A stretch of 16,098 bases of DNA from Alphaproteobacteria bacterium UBA3612 (GCA_002375465.1 DFLT01000010.1:12873-28970), one strand, 5' to 3'; positions 1-7,205 are shown, numbered from the stretch's first letter. Numbers and translations are program-made. Notes: generated from the sequence alone by a model not told the origin.

Positions 1-732
1 GAGCAGAAGAACGGATCGGTGGTGCGCCGCCTGGCCGGCTATCGCCGCTTCGAGGGGTTCGAGGCCGTGGCCGCGCTAGCCGATCTTTACGCCGCTGCAA
101 GACTGTTCGTGAACTTCTTCCAGCCTTCGTTCAAGCTCGCCGAGAAGCACCGGGACGGCGCGCATGTCCGCAAGCACTATCACGCACCAGCGACACCTTG
201 TCAGCGGTTGCTGGACGATCCGCGAACCGGAGAAGACACGCGGCATCGGCTGAGCGCGATCTACGAGGCGCTCGATCCGGTCCGGCTGCTACGGAACATC
301 AGGACCGCGCAAGCGCGGCTGGCGACGCTCGCCGACACGACGGTTCCCGTCGCGGTTGGCAAAGACGCCGCTCCTGAGCTCGGCGCATTCCTATCGGGCC
401 TGCGCACGGCTTGGAAGAACGGCGATATCCGCCCCACTGATGCCGACAAGCCGAAAGCGCCACGCGGCCGCCGGCGACCCGATCCGCTGATCGCGGTGAC
501 CGGGCAGCTGAAAGGATGGTTCGAGGAAGAACCGTGGCGCTCGGGTCGCGATCTGCTCGACAAGCTGCAGGCCGAGCAGCCGGGAATTTACCCGGATGGC
601 CTGCTGCGAACCGTTCAGCGCCGCCTCAAGATCTGGCGATCCGAGCAGGCCCGCACGCTCGTGTTCACCGGCTCGTCGATCGCGCCCGCAGCCGCTGTCG
701 AGCCGGTCAGGACGGCAGTGGCCGTAGGTTGA
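1..732 (+). pseudogene. IS21-like transposase, 3' part (5' end outside window)
   Basis: The reading frame is open from the first base, so the gene begins upstream of the window; the first in-frame GTG/ATG codons are not believable starts. The visible protein begins EQKNGSVVRRLAGYRRFEG. This looks like the last catalytic glutamate region of a DDE/rve integrase-type transposase, followed by a C-terminal region ending in TAVAVG. The middle holds a basic proline-rich linker (KAPRGRRRPDP, about residue 150) before a helical C-terminal segment. An IstB-type ATPase gene follows 161 bases downstream in the same direction, the usual istA-istB order of IS21-like elements. Whether the 5' part is intact cannot be seen. 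The partner istB is truncated, so the element as a whole is probably immobile. The family assignment rests on remembered sequence style and on the istB neighbour. Confidence 0.7.
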
Positions 733-893
733 TGGACGCGGCTCCGCTCCGCCCATTAACCTACAGGGTGGACCGGTTCGACCTGATCCGCGTAAAGGAA
801 CATTCTGATGAGGCAACGCCATCACCGTTCGGGAACATGATCTCGTGAGGCAATACGCGCTCGCACCTTGATCGCCGCGCTACAATCGACGCC
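733..893 (+). other. istA-istB intergenic segment with a repeated GAGGCAA motif
   Basis: This 161-base stretch separates the transposase stop from the istB start. It holds two copies of the short motif TGAGGCAA, near 810 and 846, about 36 bases apart. I see no believable gene in it. It may simply be part of the insertion sequence. Confidence 0.35.
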
Positions 894-1318
894 ATGCGCG
901 GGCTCGGTCTCAAAGGCATGGCCGCGTTCGACGAAGCGGTCACCACCGGTGTGCAGCGCCAGCGCACGGCGATGGAGATCCTGACCGATCTGCTGCGCGC
1001 CGAAGCCGCTCACCGCCATGCCGCCTCGATCCGCTACCGGATGAGCGCCGCCAAGCTGCCGGTGGTGAAGGATATCGACGCGTTCGTGTTCGACGGCACA
1101 CCCATCAACGAGGGGCTGGTGCGCTCGCTGCACAGCGGATCGTTCCTGTCGGCCAAGCGCAACATCGTGCTGGTCGGGGGCACCGGCACCGGCAAGGCGC
1201 ATCTCGCGATCGCCATCATCGCCAGCGTGGTGCGCGCCGGCGCTCGTGGTCGCTACTTTAACACCGTCGATCTGGTCACCCGGCTCGAAGAGGAGACCCG
1301 CATCGGCAAGGCCGGGTC
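894..1318 (+). pseudogene. istB: IstB-like helper ATPase, truncated at its 3' end
   Basis: IstB is the AAA+ ATPase that assists IS21-family transposition. The fragment starts MRGLGLKGMAAFDEAV and holds the N-terminal helical region and a Walker A loop at residues 95-102, reading GGTGTGKA. The final position is normally T or S in a GK[ST] loop; here it is Ala (codon GCG at 1197), one transition away from ACG. The recognisable protein stops after RIGKAG, about residue 141, whereas the family usually runs to about 240-260 residues, so Walker B and the rest are missing. The open frame continues to 1430, but that part lies in the wrong frame of a different transposase. Truncation plus a damaged P-loop indicates a dead gene. 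Confidence 0.8.
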
Positions 1319-1465
1319 GCCAAGTATGACGATCGGCACTCAAAATGGGCGCAGGAACTGCAATCCAGGGCAGGTCACAATAAGACACTCGTCGCCATGG
1401 CGAACAAGACCGCGCGTATGGCGTGGGTAATGCTGCGCAGCGGTGAAAGCTACAAAATCGCCTGA
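1319..1465 (+). pseudogene. IS110/IS1111-type transposase, C-terminal fragment
   Basis: Reading from 1319 in a frame different from the istB fragment gives a 48-codon tail that includes HNKTLVAMANKTARMAWVML and ends SYKIA before TGA at 1463. The pattern 'LVAMANKTARMAWVML' is typical of the C-terminus of IS110/IS1111 transposases. There is no start codon and no upstream part: the fragment begins exactly where istB similarity ends. This marks a junction produced by insertion or deletion. It is too short to be functional. Confidence 0.6.
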
Positions 1466-1725
1466 CCGTGCAGCAACGAGCTGCAGGCTTGGCAAAATTC
1501 TCGAATGCGAGGTGAAGACTTGAGGGCGTAACGGCACGGCCCGCCGCTTCACAGCCTGTAAGGAACGATGGCCTTTGAGGCCGCTCATCTTGAAAGGCAC
1601 TGAACCGCGCGGATTCCCATCATGGCCAGAGGCCAAAGCGCCTCGATCAACAGGCCGGATAGATTCACGCATCCAACGCCGAAGCAGCATCGAAAAACTA
1701 TCTTGCGCGGGAGGCGTCCATAGAT
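1319..1725 (+). mobile_element. Right-end remnant of an IS110/IS1111-type element
   Basis: This comprises the transposase tail and about 260 bases of noncoding sequence after it. It ends near a GGGAGGCGTCCATAG stretch (about 1709-1723), which resembles the GGCCGTCCATA-type 3' ends of IS110/IS1111 elements. The left part of the element is absent. The right boundary is approximate. Confidence 0.4.
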
Positions 1726-2286
1726 TCGTTCCTTCGTCACTACGACGAAGCCCAAATCATCCTTAAATCACAACCTCAAATCTGTGCCATTGGTGCTGAC
1801 GGCGGACAATGCAGGCCCATCCCGGGGTCGGTACATAGAACGGACCCAGATATACCCTAAGCGCCAACGGTCCCGCTCGGGTATCTGAAATCACCTGTCT
1901 GTCGCACATCGAGTCGGAATGGTCGTCTTCCGTTTGTCATAGCCAGAAGCCGACAGTCCTGGCCTGGGTGGCGTTCGCCGTGGCCGAATGATCTGGGCAG
2001 TGATGACCAGGAACGAAAATTACCGAACTCAAGCCGTAGCGATCTGACGATTGCGGATGTGAGGTTGTCGGAGGCGTAGCCGAGCGAAGGAGAGTATGGC
2101 ACAACAGTCGACGAACGGGGCTGGAAAACCAGGACCTGCCATCGTGCTTCGAGCACGCTCTCGTGACGTGGATCCAGTCCGCGAACTCCCATATGGGCCA
2201 GCAGCATTCGCTGCACCAACAGGCCGGACAAATGGCAGCAACCGACCCAACGCCACTTGAATTTTATCGTGCGCTTTAAGGGGCGT
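1726..2286. other. Gene-poor stretch between IS remnants
   Basis: About 560 bases with no gene that I recognise. An open frame of 155 codons runs on the minus strand (2324 to 1857). It has no clear ribosome-binding site or recognisable motif, and its Arg/Ser-rich composition is that of a chance frame. A short plus-strand frame starting ATGGCACAACAG at about 2097 is preceded by AAGGAG and runs about 54 codons, but it also shows no recognisable domain. The stretch is most likely decayed mobile-element or flanking DNA. Confidence 0.4.
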
Positions 2287-2400
2287 CTACAGATGGCAGG
2301 TATCGATGCCTCGCTCAAAGACAAGATTCTCCACGTTCCGTAGCGGCAGCGGAAACCGGGCGCACATCATCACGACCAGCCGGATCACCTTCGTAAGGAG
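2287..2400 (-). pseudogene. IS6-like transposase, short N-terminal fragment
   Basis: On the minus strand a frame bounded by a stop at 2403 and a TAG at 2289-2287 encodes a segment containing VIRLVVMMCARFPLPLRN followed by VENLVFERGIDTCH. The pattern 'RFPLSLRNVEDLLxERGIDxxH' is characteristic of the N-terminal region of IS6-family transposases. No start codon in context and no catalytic DDE part is present, so only about 33-37 residues of the gene remain. It lies just beyond the end of the aldolase gene, so IS6-type activity may have shaped this edge of the catabolic cluster. Confidence 0.5.
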
Positions 2401-2567
2401 TTAATATAACGGAATGGGCTCGGCGGCTTCGCCCGGAATTTGCGGTCCATTCATCCCGCTTATCACCAAATGGCTACACTGCCTCGTCGCTCTGACAATG
2501 CCAGCTTTGGCGGTTGGAGCATTTTCCGCGCGGATAGAGTCGCAAGCGATTCCCAAGGCGGATTGAT

Positions 2568-3587
2568 CTACTTCAGCAGGTCGAGTGCGACATCGACGAT
2601 CATGTCTTCCTGTCCGCCCACCATCTTGCGGCGCCCCACTTCGGTCAGGATCGTGCGCGTATCCAGGCCATGGTCCGCCGCCGCCTTTTCGGCATGGCGC
2701 AGGAAGCTGGAATAGACGCCCGCATAGCCAAGCGTCAGCGTCTCGCGGTCGACCCGCACTGGCCGGTCCTGCAACGGGCGCACTAGATCCTCCGCCGCGT
2801 CCATCAGCGCGTACAGATCGCAGCCATGTTTCCAGCCATAACGATCGGCGGCGGCGATGAAGACCTCAAGCGGCGCGTTGCCCGCACCCGCCCCCATGCC
2901 GGCCAACGACGCATCGACACGGATCGCACCGTTCTGAACCGCAACAATCGAATTGGCGACGCCGAGGGACAGATTGTGATGAGCATGCACCCCGCGCTGG
3001 GTCTCGGGCTTCAATACTCGGTCATAGGCCCGTAGCCGAGTGGCATATTCGTCCATGTTCATCGCGCCGCCGCTGTCGGTGACGTAAACGCAATGCGCGC
3101 CATAGTCTTCCATCAGCTTCGCCTGTCCGGCCAGCGATTCAGGATCGGTCATATGGCTCATCATCAGGAAGCCGGACACCTCCATGCCTAGGTTGCGCGC
3201 TGCTTCGATATGCTGCTTCGACAAGTCCGCCTCGGTGCAATGCGTCGCGATCCGTACCGATCGCACGCCCATTTCATAGGCGTGCCTGAGGTCATGCACT
3301 GTCCCGATGCCGGGCAGCAGCAGCGTCGTCAGCGCGCTATGCTCCAGAACCTCCGCGACGGCGCCGATCCAGTCCCAGTCGGTATGCGCGCCGAATCCAT
3401 AGTTGAACGACGAACCCTGCAGCCCGTCGCCATGCGCGACCTCGATGGCGTCCACTTTCGCGCGGTCCAGTGCCCGAGCGATGTCCTTGACATGTTCGAT
3501 GCCATATTGGTGTCGGATCGCATGCATGCCGTCGCGCAGCGTAACGTCTTGGATGTAAAGCTTGGTCGTCACCGGATTGAAGGTCAT
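2568..3587 (-). CDS. dmpG: 4-hydroxy-2-oxovalerate aldolase
   Basis: This enzyme cleaves 4-hydroxy-2-oxovalerate to pyruvate and acetaldehyde, the last carbon-splitting step of meta-cleavage pathways (DmpG/BphI/MhpE family). The 339-residue length is usual. An N-terminal HMGL-like TIM barrel opens with the metal-site motif VTLRDGMHA (R18, D19, H22). The other metal ligands are H201 and H203 in GVHAHHNLSLG. The C-terminal communication domain carries GYAGVYSSFLRHAE (Y292). The start is ATG at 3587 with AGGGAG at 3600-3595, seven bases upstream. It overlaps the stop of the acetaldehyde dehydrogenase by four bases (ATGA), which implies translational coupling. In this family the two proteins form a channelling complex that passes acetaldehyde directly. 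No missing key residue was noticed. Confidence 0.97.
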   Translation of the reverse strand: MTFNPVTTKLYIQDVTLRDGMHAIRHQYGIEHVKDIARALDRAKVDAIEVAHGDGLQGSSFNYGFGAHTDWDWIGAVAEVLEHSALTTLLLPGIGTVHDLRHAYEMGVRSVRIATHCTEADLSKQHIEAARNLGMEVSGFLMMSHMTDPESLAGQAKLMEDYGAHCVYVTDSGGAMNMDEYATRLRAYDRVLKPETQRGVHAHHNLSLGVANSIVAVQNGAIRVDASLAGMGAGAGNAPLEVFIAAADRYGWKHGCDLYALMDAAEDLVRPLQDRPVRVDRETLTLGYAGVYSSFLRHAEKAAADHGLDTRTILTEVGRRKMVGGQEDMIVDVALDLLK

Positions 3588-4537
3588 GCTGCGGCTCCCT
3601 CATGCATACGGACGGCGATCTTCTCAGCGGTCTTGAGGGCCGCGGAAGTCATGATGTCGAGATTGCCGGCATAGGCGGGCAGGTAATGCGCCGCGCCTTC
3701 CACCTCGAGAAATACCGATACCTTCAAGCCGGTGAAATCGGTCCTTCCGGCAACCGCCATTTCGGGAATGTGCAGCGGCATGTTGCCGCCGATCGCCTCG
3801 AACTGCACCGCCTGCTTCAGGCGATAGCCCGGGACATAGGCTTGTACTTCGGCCACCATGTCCTCGATGCTCTGGCGGATCGCATCGCGGTCGCCATCGT
3901 CACACAGGCAATAGACGGTATCGCGCATGATCAACGGGGGTTCGGCGGGGTTCAGCACGATGATCGCCTTGCCACGGGTCGCTCCGCCGACCGCGACGAT
4001 CGCCTGGCTGGTTGTCTCGGTGAACTCGTCGATATTCGCGCGCGTGCCCGGCCCTGCGCTCCTGGACGAGATCGAGGCGACGATTTCGCCATAATGCACC
4101 TTGGAGACACGATTGACCGCGGCAACGATCGGGATCGTCGCCTGTCCGCCGCACGTCACCATGTTGACGTTCGGGGCGTGGAGGTTGGCGTCGCCGTTGA
4201 CCGGTGGGATCGTATAGGGGCCGATGGCCGCCGGGGTCAGGTCGACTACGCGCTTGCCATGCTGTTGCAGCACCGCGTCATGATGCTTGTGCGCGCCGGC
4301 CGAAGTGGCGTCGAACACGATCTCGATATCGGCAAAGCCCGGCATCTTCACCAAACCATCGACCCCCTCGGCGGTGATCGGCACACCCATGCGTTCGGCA
4401 CGCGTTAGACCGTCGCTCTCTGGATCGATGCCAACGAACGCAGCCATCTCCAGCCTCTCGGAAAGGCGCATAATCTTGATCATCAAATCGGTACCGATAT
4501 TGCCCGACCCGATGATCGCTACCTTGGTTTTACCCAT
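3584..4537 (-). CDS. dmpF: Acetaldehyde dehydrogenase (acylating)
   Basis: This enzyme oxidises acetaldehyde to acetyl-CoA with NAD+ and CoA (DmpF/BphJ/MhpF family). The 317-residue protein starts MGKTKVAIIGSGNIGTDL, with a Rossmann glycine motif GSGNIG at residues 10-15. The catalytic cysteine is C129 in MVTCGGQATIP. Further family motifs are SSRSAGPGTRANIDEFT and VLNPAEPP. A GAGAAGG ribosome-binding site lies about ten bases before the ATG at 4537, and the hydratase stop is only five bases upstream, so the gene sits in the middle of a tight three-gene operon. The partner aldolase overlaps its 3' end by four bases. The gene looks complete. Confidence 0.97.
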   Translation of the reverse strand: MGKTKVAIIGSGNIGTDLMIKIMRLSERLEMAAFVGIDPESDGLTRAERMGVPITAEGVDGLVKMPGFADIEIVFDATSAGAHKHHDAVLQQHGKRVVDLTPAAIGPYTIPPVNGDANLHAPNVNMVTCGGQATIPIVAAVNRVSKVHYGEIVASISSRSAGPGTRANIDEFTETTSQAIVAVGGATRGKAIIVLNPAEPPLIMRDTVYCLCDDGDRDAIRQSIEDMVAEVQAYVPGYRLKQAVQFEAIGGNMPLHIPEMAVAGRTDFTGLKVSVFLEVEGAAHYLPAYAGNLDIMTSAALKTAEKIAVRMHEGAAA

Positions 4538-4542
4538 CGTGC

Positions 4543-5325
4543 TTAAACCTTCTCATAGGTAAAACCGACATTGCCGATTCCGGCAATGTGCGCTTGAATC
4601 CTGTTGCCGGGCTGCATCGCCACCATTGGCCCCAGCGCGCCCGCCAACAGGACATCGCCCGTCTTGAGCGGCTCGCCGCGTGCTGCCAGAGTCCGCGCCA
4701 GCCATGCCGCCGCGTTCAGCGGGTTGCCGAGCGCTGCGGAGCCCACGCCGGTCGAGGCGACCGCGCCGTCGATGACCATTTCCATCGTCGCGCCCTCCAG
4801 ATCGACGCCGTCGAGAGGCCGGCCCGCGCCAAGCACAAAAAAGGCCGATGACCCGTTGTCCGCCACTGTATCGGCAAATGCGATCTTCCAGTCGGCGATA
4901 CGACTATCGACAATCTCGATTGCAGGGTGAACCGTGCCGACCGCTGCCGCGACCTGTTCGGGCGTGGTATTGGTGTGAAGAAGGTCGGCGGCGAGCACGA
5001 ACGCAATCTCCGCCTCCGCCTTGGGCTGGAGGGCGCGGGCGGGATCGAGATTGCCGCCGTCGGCTACCGCCATATCCTCGAACAACACGCCAAAATCAGG
5101 CTGATCGACGCCCAGTTGCGCCTGCACCGCCTTGGCGGTGAGGCCAGCCTTGCGGCCGACGATGCGGCGGCCTTGCGCCTCCCAATATCGCGTGTTGATC
5201 GTCTGCACGGCGTAGGCGCCGTGCACATCCACCGGTTCGAGCCCATCGCGTAACGGCGGCACCGCACCGCCGGTATAAGCCTCTCGTAACCTGCGCGCGA
5301 GTTCGTCATACGTGGGCATGGTCAT
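4543..5325 (-). CDS. dmpE: 2-hydroxypenta-2,4-dienoate hydratase (2-keto-4-pentenoate hydratase)
   Basis: This enzyme hydrates 2-hydroxypenta-2,4-dienoate to 4-hydroxy-2-oxovalerate (MhpD/DmpE/BphH family). It is the first gene of the lower-pathway operon. The fumarylacetoacetase-like fold shows the metal-binding motif KAEAEIAFVL (E104 and E106 counted from ATG 5325) and a third acidic ligand in AIEIVDSRI (E137). The GRKAGLT segment near residue 59 is also conserved. At about 260 residues it has the usual length. Three starts are possible: GTG 5328, ATG 5325 and ATG 5319. AGGAGG ends at 5330, which leaves 1, 4 or 10 bases respectively, so GTG is unlikely and the two ATGs cannot be separated; 5325 was chosen. 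The upstream region is shared with the divergent IclR gene. Confidence 0.95.
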   Translation of the reverse strand: MTMPTYDELARRLREAYTGGAVPPLRDGLEPVDVHGAYAVQTINTRYWEAQGRRIVGRKAGLTAKAVQAQLGVDQPDFGVLFEDMAVADGGNLDPARALQPKAEAEIAFVLAADLLHTNTTPEQVAAAVGTVHPAIEIVDSRIADWKIAFADTVADNGSSAFFVLGAGRPLDGVDLEGATMEMVIDGAVASTGVGSAALGNPLNAAAWLARTLAARGEPLKTGDVLLAGALGPMVAMQPGNRIQAHIAGIGNVGFTYEKV

Positions 5326-5329
5326 CACC

Positions 5330-5335
5330 CCTCCT
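5330..5335 (-). promoter_or_regulatory. Ribosome-binding site of the hydratase
   Basis: A perfect AGGAGG on the minus strand. It rules out the GTG at 5328 (one-base spacing) and leaves the ATG at 5325 or 5319. Confidence 0.7.
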
Positions 5336-5341
5336 CATTCG

Positions 5342-5354
5342 TTGTCGCCGACAA
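5342..5354. promoter_or_regulatory. 13-bp perfect palindrome, candidate IclR operator
   Basis: TTGTCG-C-CGACAA is a perfect inverted repeat around base 5348. It lies in the 81-base gap between the divergent hydratase operon and the IclR gene, just upstream of the hydratase ribosome-binding site and so near the expected transcription start of that operon. IclR-family proteins bind palindromes of about this size. That the neighbouring IclR protein binds here is an inference. Confidence 0.45.
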
Positions 5355-5369
5355 TAAGGCTTCTAGCAC

Positions 5370-5398
5370 TTGGCACCAGTGGCGCGCTGCGATAGCTT
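5370..5398 (+). promoter_or_regulatory. Possible sigma-70 promoter of the IclR gene
   Basis: TTGGCA (5370-5375, five of six matches to the -35 consensus) is followed after 17 bases by TAGCTT (5393-5398, a weak -10). Transcription would start at about 5405, almost at the ATG at 5407, which also lacks a Shine-Dalgarno sequence. A leaderless message would fit. Confidence 0.35.
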
Positions 5399-5406
5399 CT
5401 CACGAT

Positions 5407-6168
5407 ATGGGAACTGGTACACCGGTCATTCACGCAACGAAGCGAACACTCGCCATGCTGGAGGCGCTGGTATCCGACGGGGGCCGCAACAGCGTCGCAG
5501 CTATTGCACGCAATATCGGCATGCCTGTGTCGACGGCGCACCGGCAGGTCGCCACGTTGGTGCAGGAGGCGTATCTGGTCAGCACCCACGGCGGCCGCCA
5601 CGTTCCCGGCCCTCGCCTGCTGGGCCTGCTGCACCGGCTGGACGAAAAGCAGGTCATCGCGAACATCGCCGCACCTATGCTTGACCGTCTGGCGGGCGAG
5701 ACAAATTGCATCGTGCAACTCGGCACGTTCGAAAATGATATGGTGACATACCGCGTGAAGACGGGGGCGAACGCTGCCGGCCTGTTCACCCGGGTTGGCA
5801 TGCAGTTGGAGGCCTATTGTTCGGGCATCGGCAAGGTACTTCTGGCCCATCTCCCGCAGCGGGACCGCGATGCCTATCTCGCCTGCGGTCCGTTCATCGC
5901 CCTCACGCCGCAGACGATTGTAGATCCAGCCGCGCTGGATGCAGAGCTGAGCCGCGTCCGACGGGAGGGCTTTGCGGTCGACGATGGCGAGATTACCGAC
6001 GAACTCGTTTGCGTGGCGGTACCGATATACTGGACCGACGGGCAGGTGCCGGCCGCGATATCGGCCTCACAGGCCAGAAATGCGACCTCGTGTGTTTCCA
6101 ATGATCATCTGGTGCCCACGCTGATTGCCATCGCCGACCGGATTTCGGCGCAAGCGCCTCGATCCTAG
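5407..6168 (+). CDS. IclR-family transcriptional regulator
   Basis: The 253-residue protein has an N-terminal winged helix-turn-helix (about residues 8-70; recognition region NSVAAIARNIGMPVSTAHRQVATL). A C-terminal IclR effector domain follows (about 80-250), including a CSGIGKVLLAHLP motif and a DDGEITDELVCVAVPI motif. Such regulators often control aromatic catabolism and respond to pathway compounds. The gene is divergent from the hydratase-dehydrogenase-aldolase operon, so that operon is the likely target. Whether it activates or represses cannot be read from the sequence. No ribosome-binding site precedes ATG 5407, and the next in-frame ATG is at residue 17, within the DNA-binding domain; translation may be leaderless. 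The effector is unknown. Confidence 0.93.
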   Translation: MGTGTPVIHATKRTLAMLEALVSDGGRNSVAAIARNIGMPVSTAHRQVATLVQEAYLVSTHGGRHVPGPRLLGLLHRLDEKQVIANIAAPMLDRLAGETNCIVQLGTFENDMVTYRVKTGANAAGLFTRVGMQLEAYCSGIGKVLLAHLPQRDRDAYLACGPFIALTPQTIVDPAALDAELSRVRREGFAVDDGEITDELVCVAVPIYWTDGQVPAAISASQARNATSCVSNDHLVPTLIAIADRISAQAPRS

Positions 6169-6241
6169 CATGGCCCGGCGGCGCTGAACCGGATACCAGG
6201 GTCGGTATAATGCGCGGAGCGCGACGAAATCGGGATTGACG

Positions 6242-6253
6242 TTGCCATGCCAC
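6242..6253 (+). promoter_or_regulatory. Weaker copy of the GTGRCATGYCAC motif
   Basis: TTGCCATGCCAC matches ten of twelve positions of the motif seen at 6380, 11279 and 11404. It also follows a TTGACG (6236-6241), as the strong site at 6380 does, but no good -10 lies at the right distance. It lies about 138 bases upstream of the strong site and could be an auxiliary operator or a decayed copy. Confidence 0.3.
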
Positions 6254-6257
6254 GCCG

Positions 6258-6274
6258 TGCTCTTTTTCAGAGCA
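6258..6274 (+). terminator. Hairpin downstream of the IclR gene
   Basis: TGCTCT-TTTTC-AGAGCA forms a six-base-pair stem with a five-base loop, 90 bases after the IclR stop. There is no U-tract after it, so it is a weak terminator candidate at best. Confidence 0.25.
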
Positions 6275-6374
6275 ATCCGGCCGCTGCGTTTCACGGCAGC
6301 TCTCTAACTAAAGCCGGCCCAGCTCCTGCCCCCCTCTTGGTGACCGAACGTCGCGAGTATGAGTTTCTTCCGTA

Positions 6375-6403
6375 TTGACGTGGCATGTCACAATGCATAA
6401 TGC
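6375..6403 (+). promoter_or_regulatory. Sigma-70-type promoter of the GntR gene
   Basis: TTGACG (6375-6380) and TAATGC (6398-6403) are separated by exactly 17 bases. This is the best promoter-like sequence in the window. Transcription would start at about 6410, just before the AGGAG at 6415. The spacer is almost filled by the palindrome at 6380-6391, so a protein bound there would block RNA polymerase. Confidence 0.6.
6380..6391 (+). promoter_or_regulatory. Candidate operator GTGGCATGTCAC in the GntR promoter
   Basis: This is a near-palindrome (GTGRCATGYCAC) inside the -35/-10 spacer. Its reverse complement matches the site at 11279-11290 in eleven of twelve bases, and its core matches TGACATGTCA at 11405-11414. 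The position implies repression, most simply autorepression by the GntR protein encoded next to it. Confidence 0.55.
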
Positions 6404-6414
6404 CTCCGGTCGAC

Positions 6415-6419
6415 AGGAG
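6415..6419 (+). promoter_or_regulatory. Ribosome-binding site that fixes a TTG start
   Basis: AGGAG lies eight bases before TTG 6428. No ATG or GTG at a suitable distance competes with it. Confidence 0.65.
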
Positions 6420-6427
6420 AGAGAATT

Positions 6428-7150
6428 TTGAACGAATTGCACACTATTGCCCCGCATCGGTCGCATCTTGCGCTTGTTCAGACGGATGAGATTACCGACC
6501 CCTCCGGTAAAGCAGGTCGCGTCGCTGTGGAGATGGAGCGCCGTCTGATGCTGGGCGAGTATCAGTTTGGCGAAACGCTTTCGATCGCCCAACTGACACG
6601 CCAGTTCGACACGAGTCGTCAGCCCGTCGCGGCCGCAATCGGGCACCTGCGAAGTTCAGGATATGTCGAAGTCATTCCACGGGTCGGTTGCCGTGTGGTG
6701 TCTCCGTCACTGACGGAAATCGGCGACTTTTTTGTAGCGTTGGGCAAGCTGGAGGCCGCGGCCGCCGGGTTCGCAGCCCGGCGATACGAGAATGACCAGG
6801 CCGATACGCTGGCCGAAATTGCAGATCGTGGCAATGCGATGTGGCTGGAAAGTCAAACAGAGCGCCTGGACTACATCACCAGCCTTTACGACTATCATCG
6901 GCAGATCTGGGCTATGGCCAAATCGCCTTTGCTGGAAGGCCGGGTTGCCAGTATGCGCCGCCTTGCCACCTTCTATCTTTGGCAGGGGCAGGCAAAGCTC
7001 CTGCCGACAAGTGCACGCCTGTTGAGCGTGGAACGATCGGAAATCGCTCAGTCAATCAGGGCGCGAGACACATATCGCGCGGAAATTCTCATGGAAAAAC
7101 ATGTTGCGCACAAGCCATTCGTGAATGGAATCATGACGAAAACGCCGTGA
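6428..7150 (+). CDS. GntR-family transcriptional regulator, FCD subfamily
   Basis: The 240-residue protein is read from a TTG start with AGGAG eight bases upstream. The N-terminal winged helix-turn-helix covers about residues 28-95 (SIAQLTRQFDTSRQPVAAAIGHL, then a wing PRVGCRVV). The all-helical C-terminal FCD ligand domain spans about 98-232. FCD domains usually bind a metal through an Asp and three His. Here DYH (D155, H157) and EKH (H225) are present, but the position where EHRxI normally supplies a His appears to be R203, so the metal site may be altered. The FCD subfamily often controls catabolism of organic acids and aromatics, for example BphS-type repressors. The strong palindrome in its own promoter recurs at the dioxygenase promoters, so it probably represses both itself and those genes. 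The effector is unknown. Confidence 0.9.
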   Translation: MNELHTIAPHRSHLALVQTDEITDPSGKAGRVAVEMERRLMLGEYQFGETLSIAQLTRQFDTSRQPVAAAIGHLRSSGYVEVIPRVGCRVVSPSLTEIGDFFVALGKLEAAAAGFAARRYENDQADTLAEIADRGNAMWLESQTERLDYITSLYDYHRQIWAMAKSPLLEGRVASMRRLATFYLWQGQAKLLPTSARLLSVERSEIAQSIRARDTYRAEILMEKHVAHKPFVNGIMTKTP

Positions 7151-7192
7151 ACTATTCATAACTGAAATATAAGTCCTAATGCGGACAACCAA

Positions 7193-7200
7193 GGGGAGGG
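7193..7200 (+). promoter_or_regulatory. Ribosome-binding site that fixes the receptor start
   Basis: GGGGAGGG lies five bases before ATG 7206 and would fall inside the gene if the ATG at 7179 were used. The 7206 start also gives a clean signal peptide. Confidence 0.7.
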
Positions 7201-7205
7201 ATATT

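Noticed and set aside
1857..2324. 155-codon minus-strand frame between the IS remnants
   Set aside because: It has no ribosome-binding site, motif or believable composition, and lies in decayed mobile DNA.
3480..3500. TTGACATGTTC inside the aldolase gene, similar to the shared operator
   Set aside because: It lies well within a conserved coding sequence and lacks the right half of the palindrome; it is probably chance.
3602..4408. 268-codon plus-strand open frame across the acetaldehyde dehydrogenase
   Set aside because: It is a shadow of a well-supported gene on the other strand, with Asp/His/Arg-rich low-complexity composition.
7179..7205. Upstream ATG for the TonB receptor
   Set aside because: It would place GGGGAGGG inside the gene and nine extra residues before a clear signal peptide.
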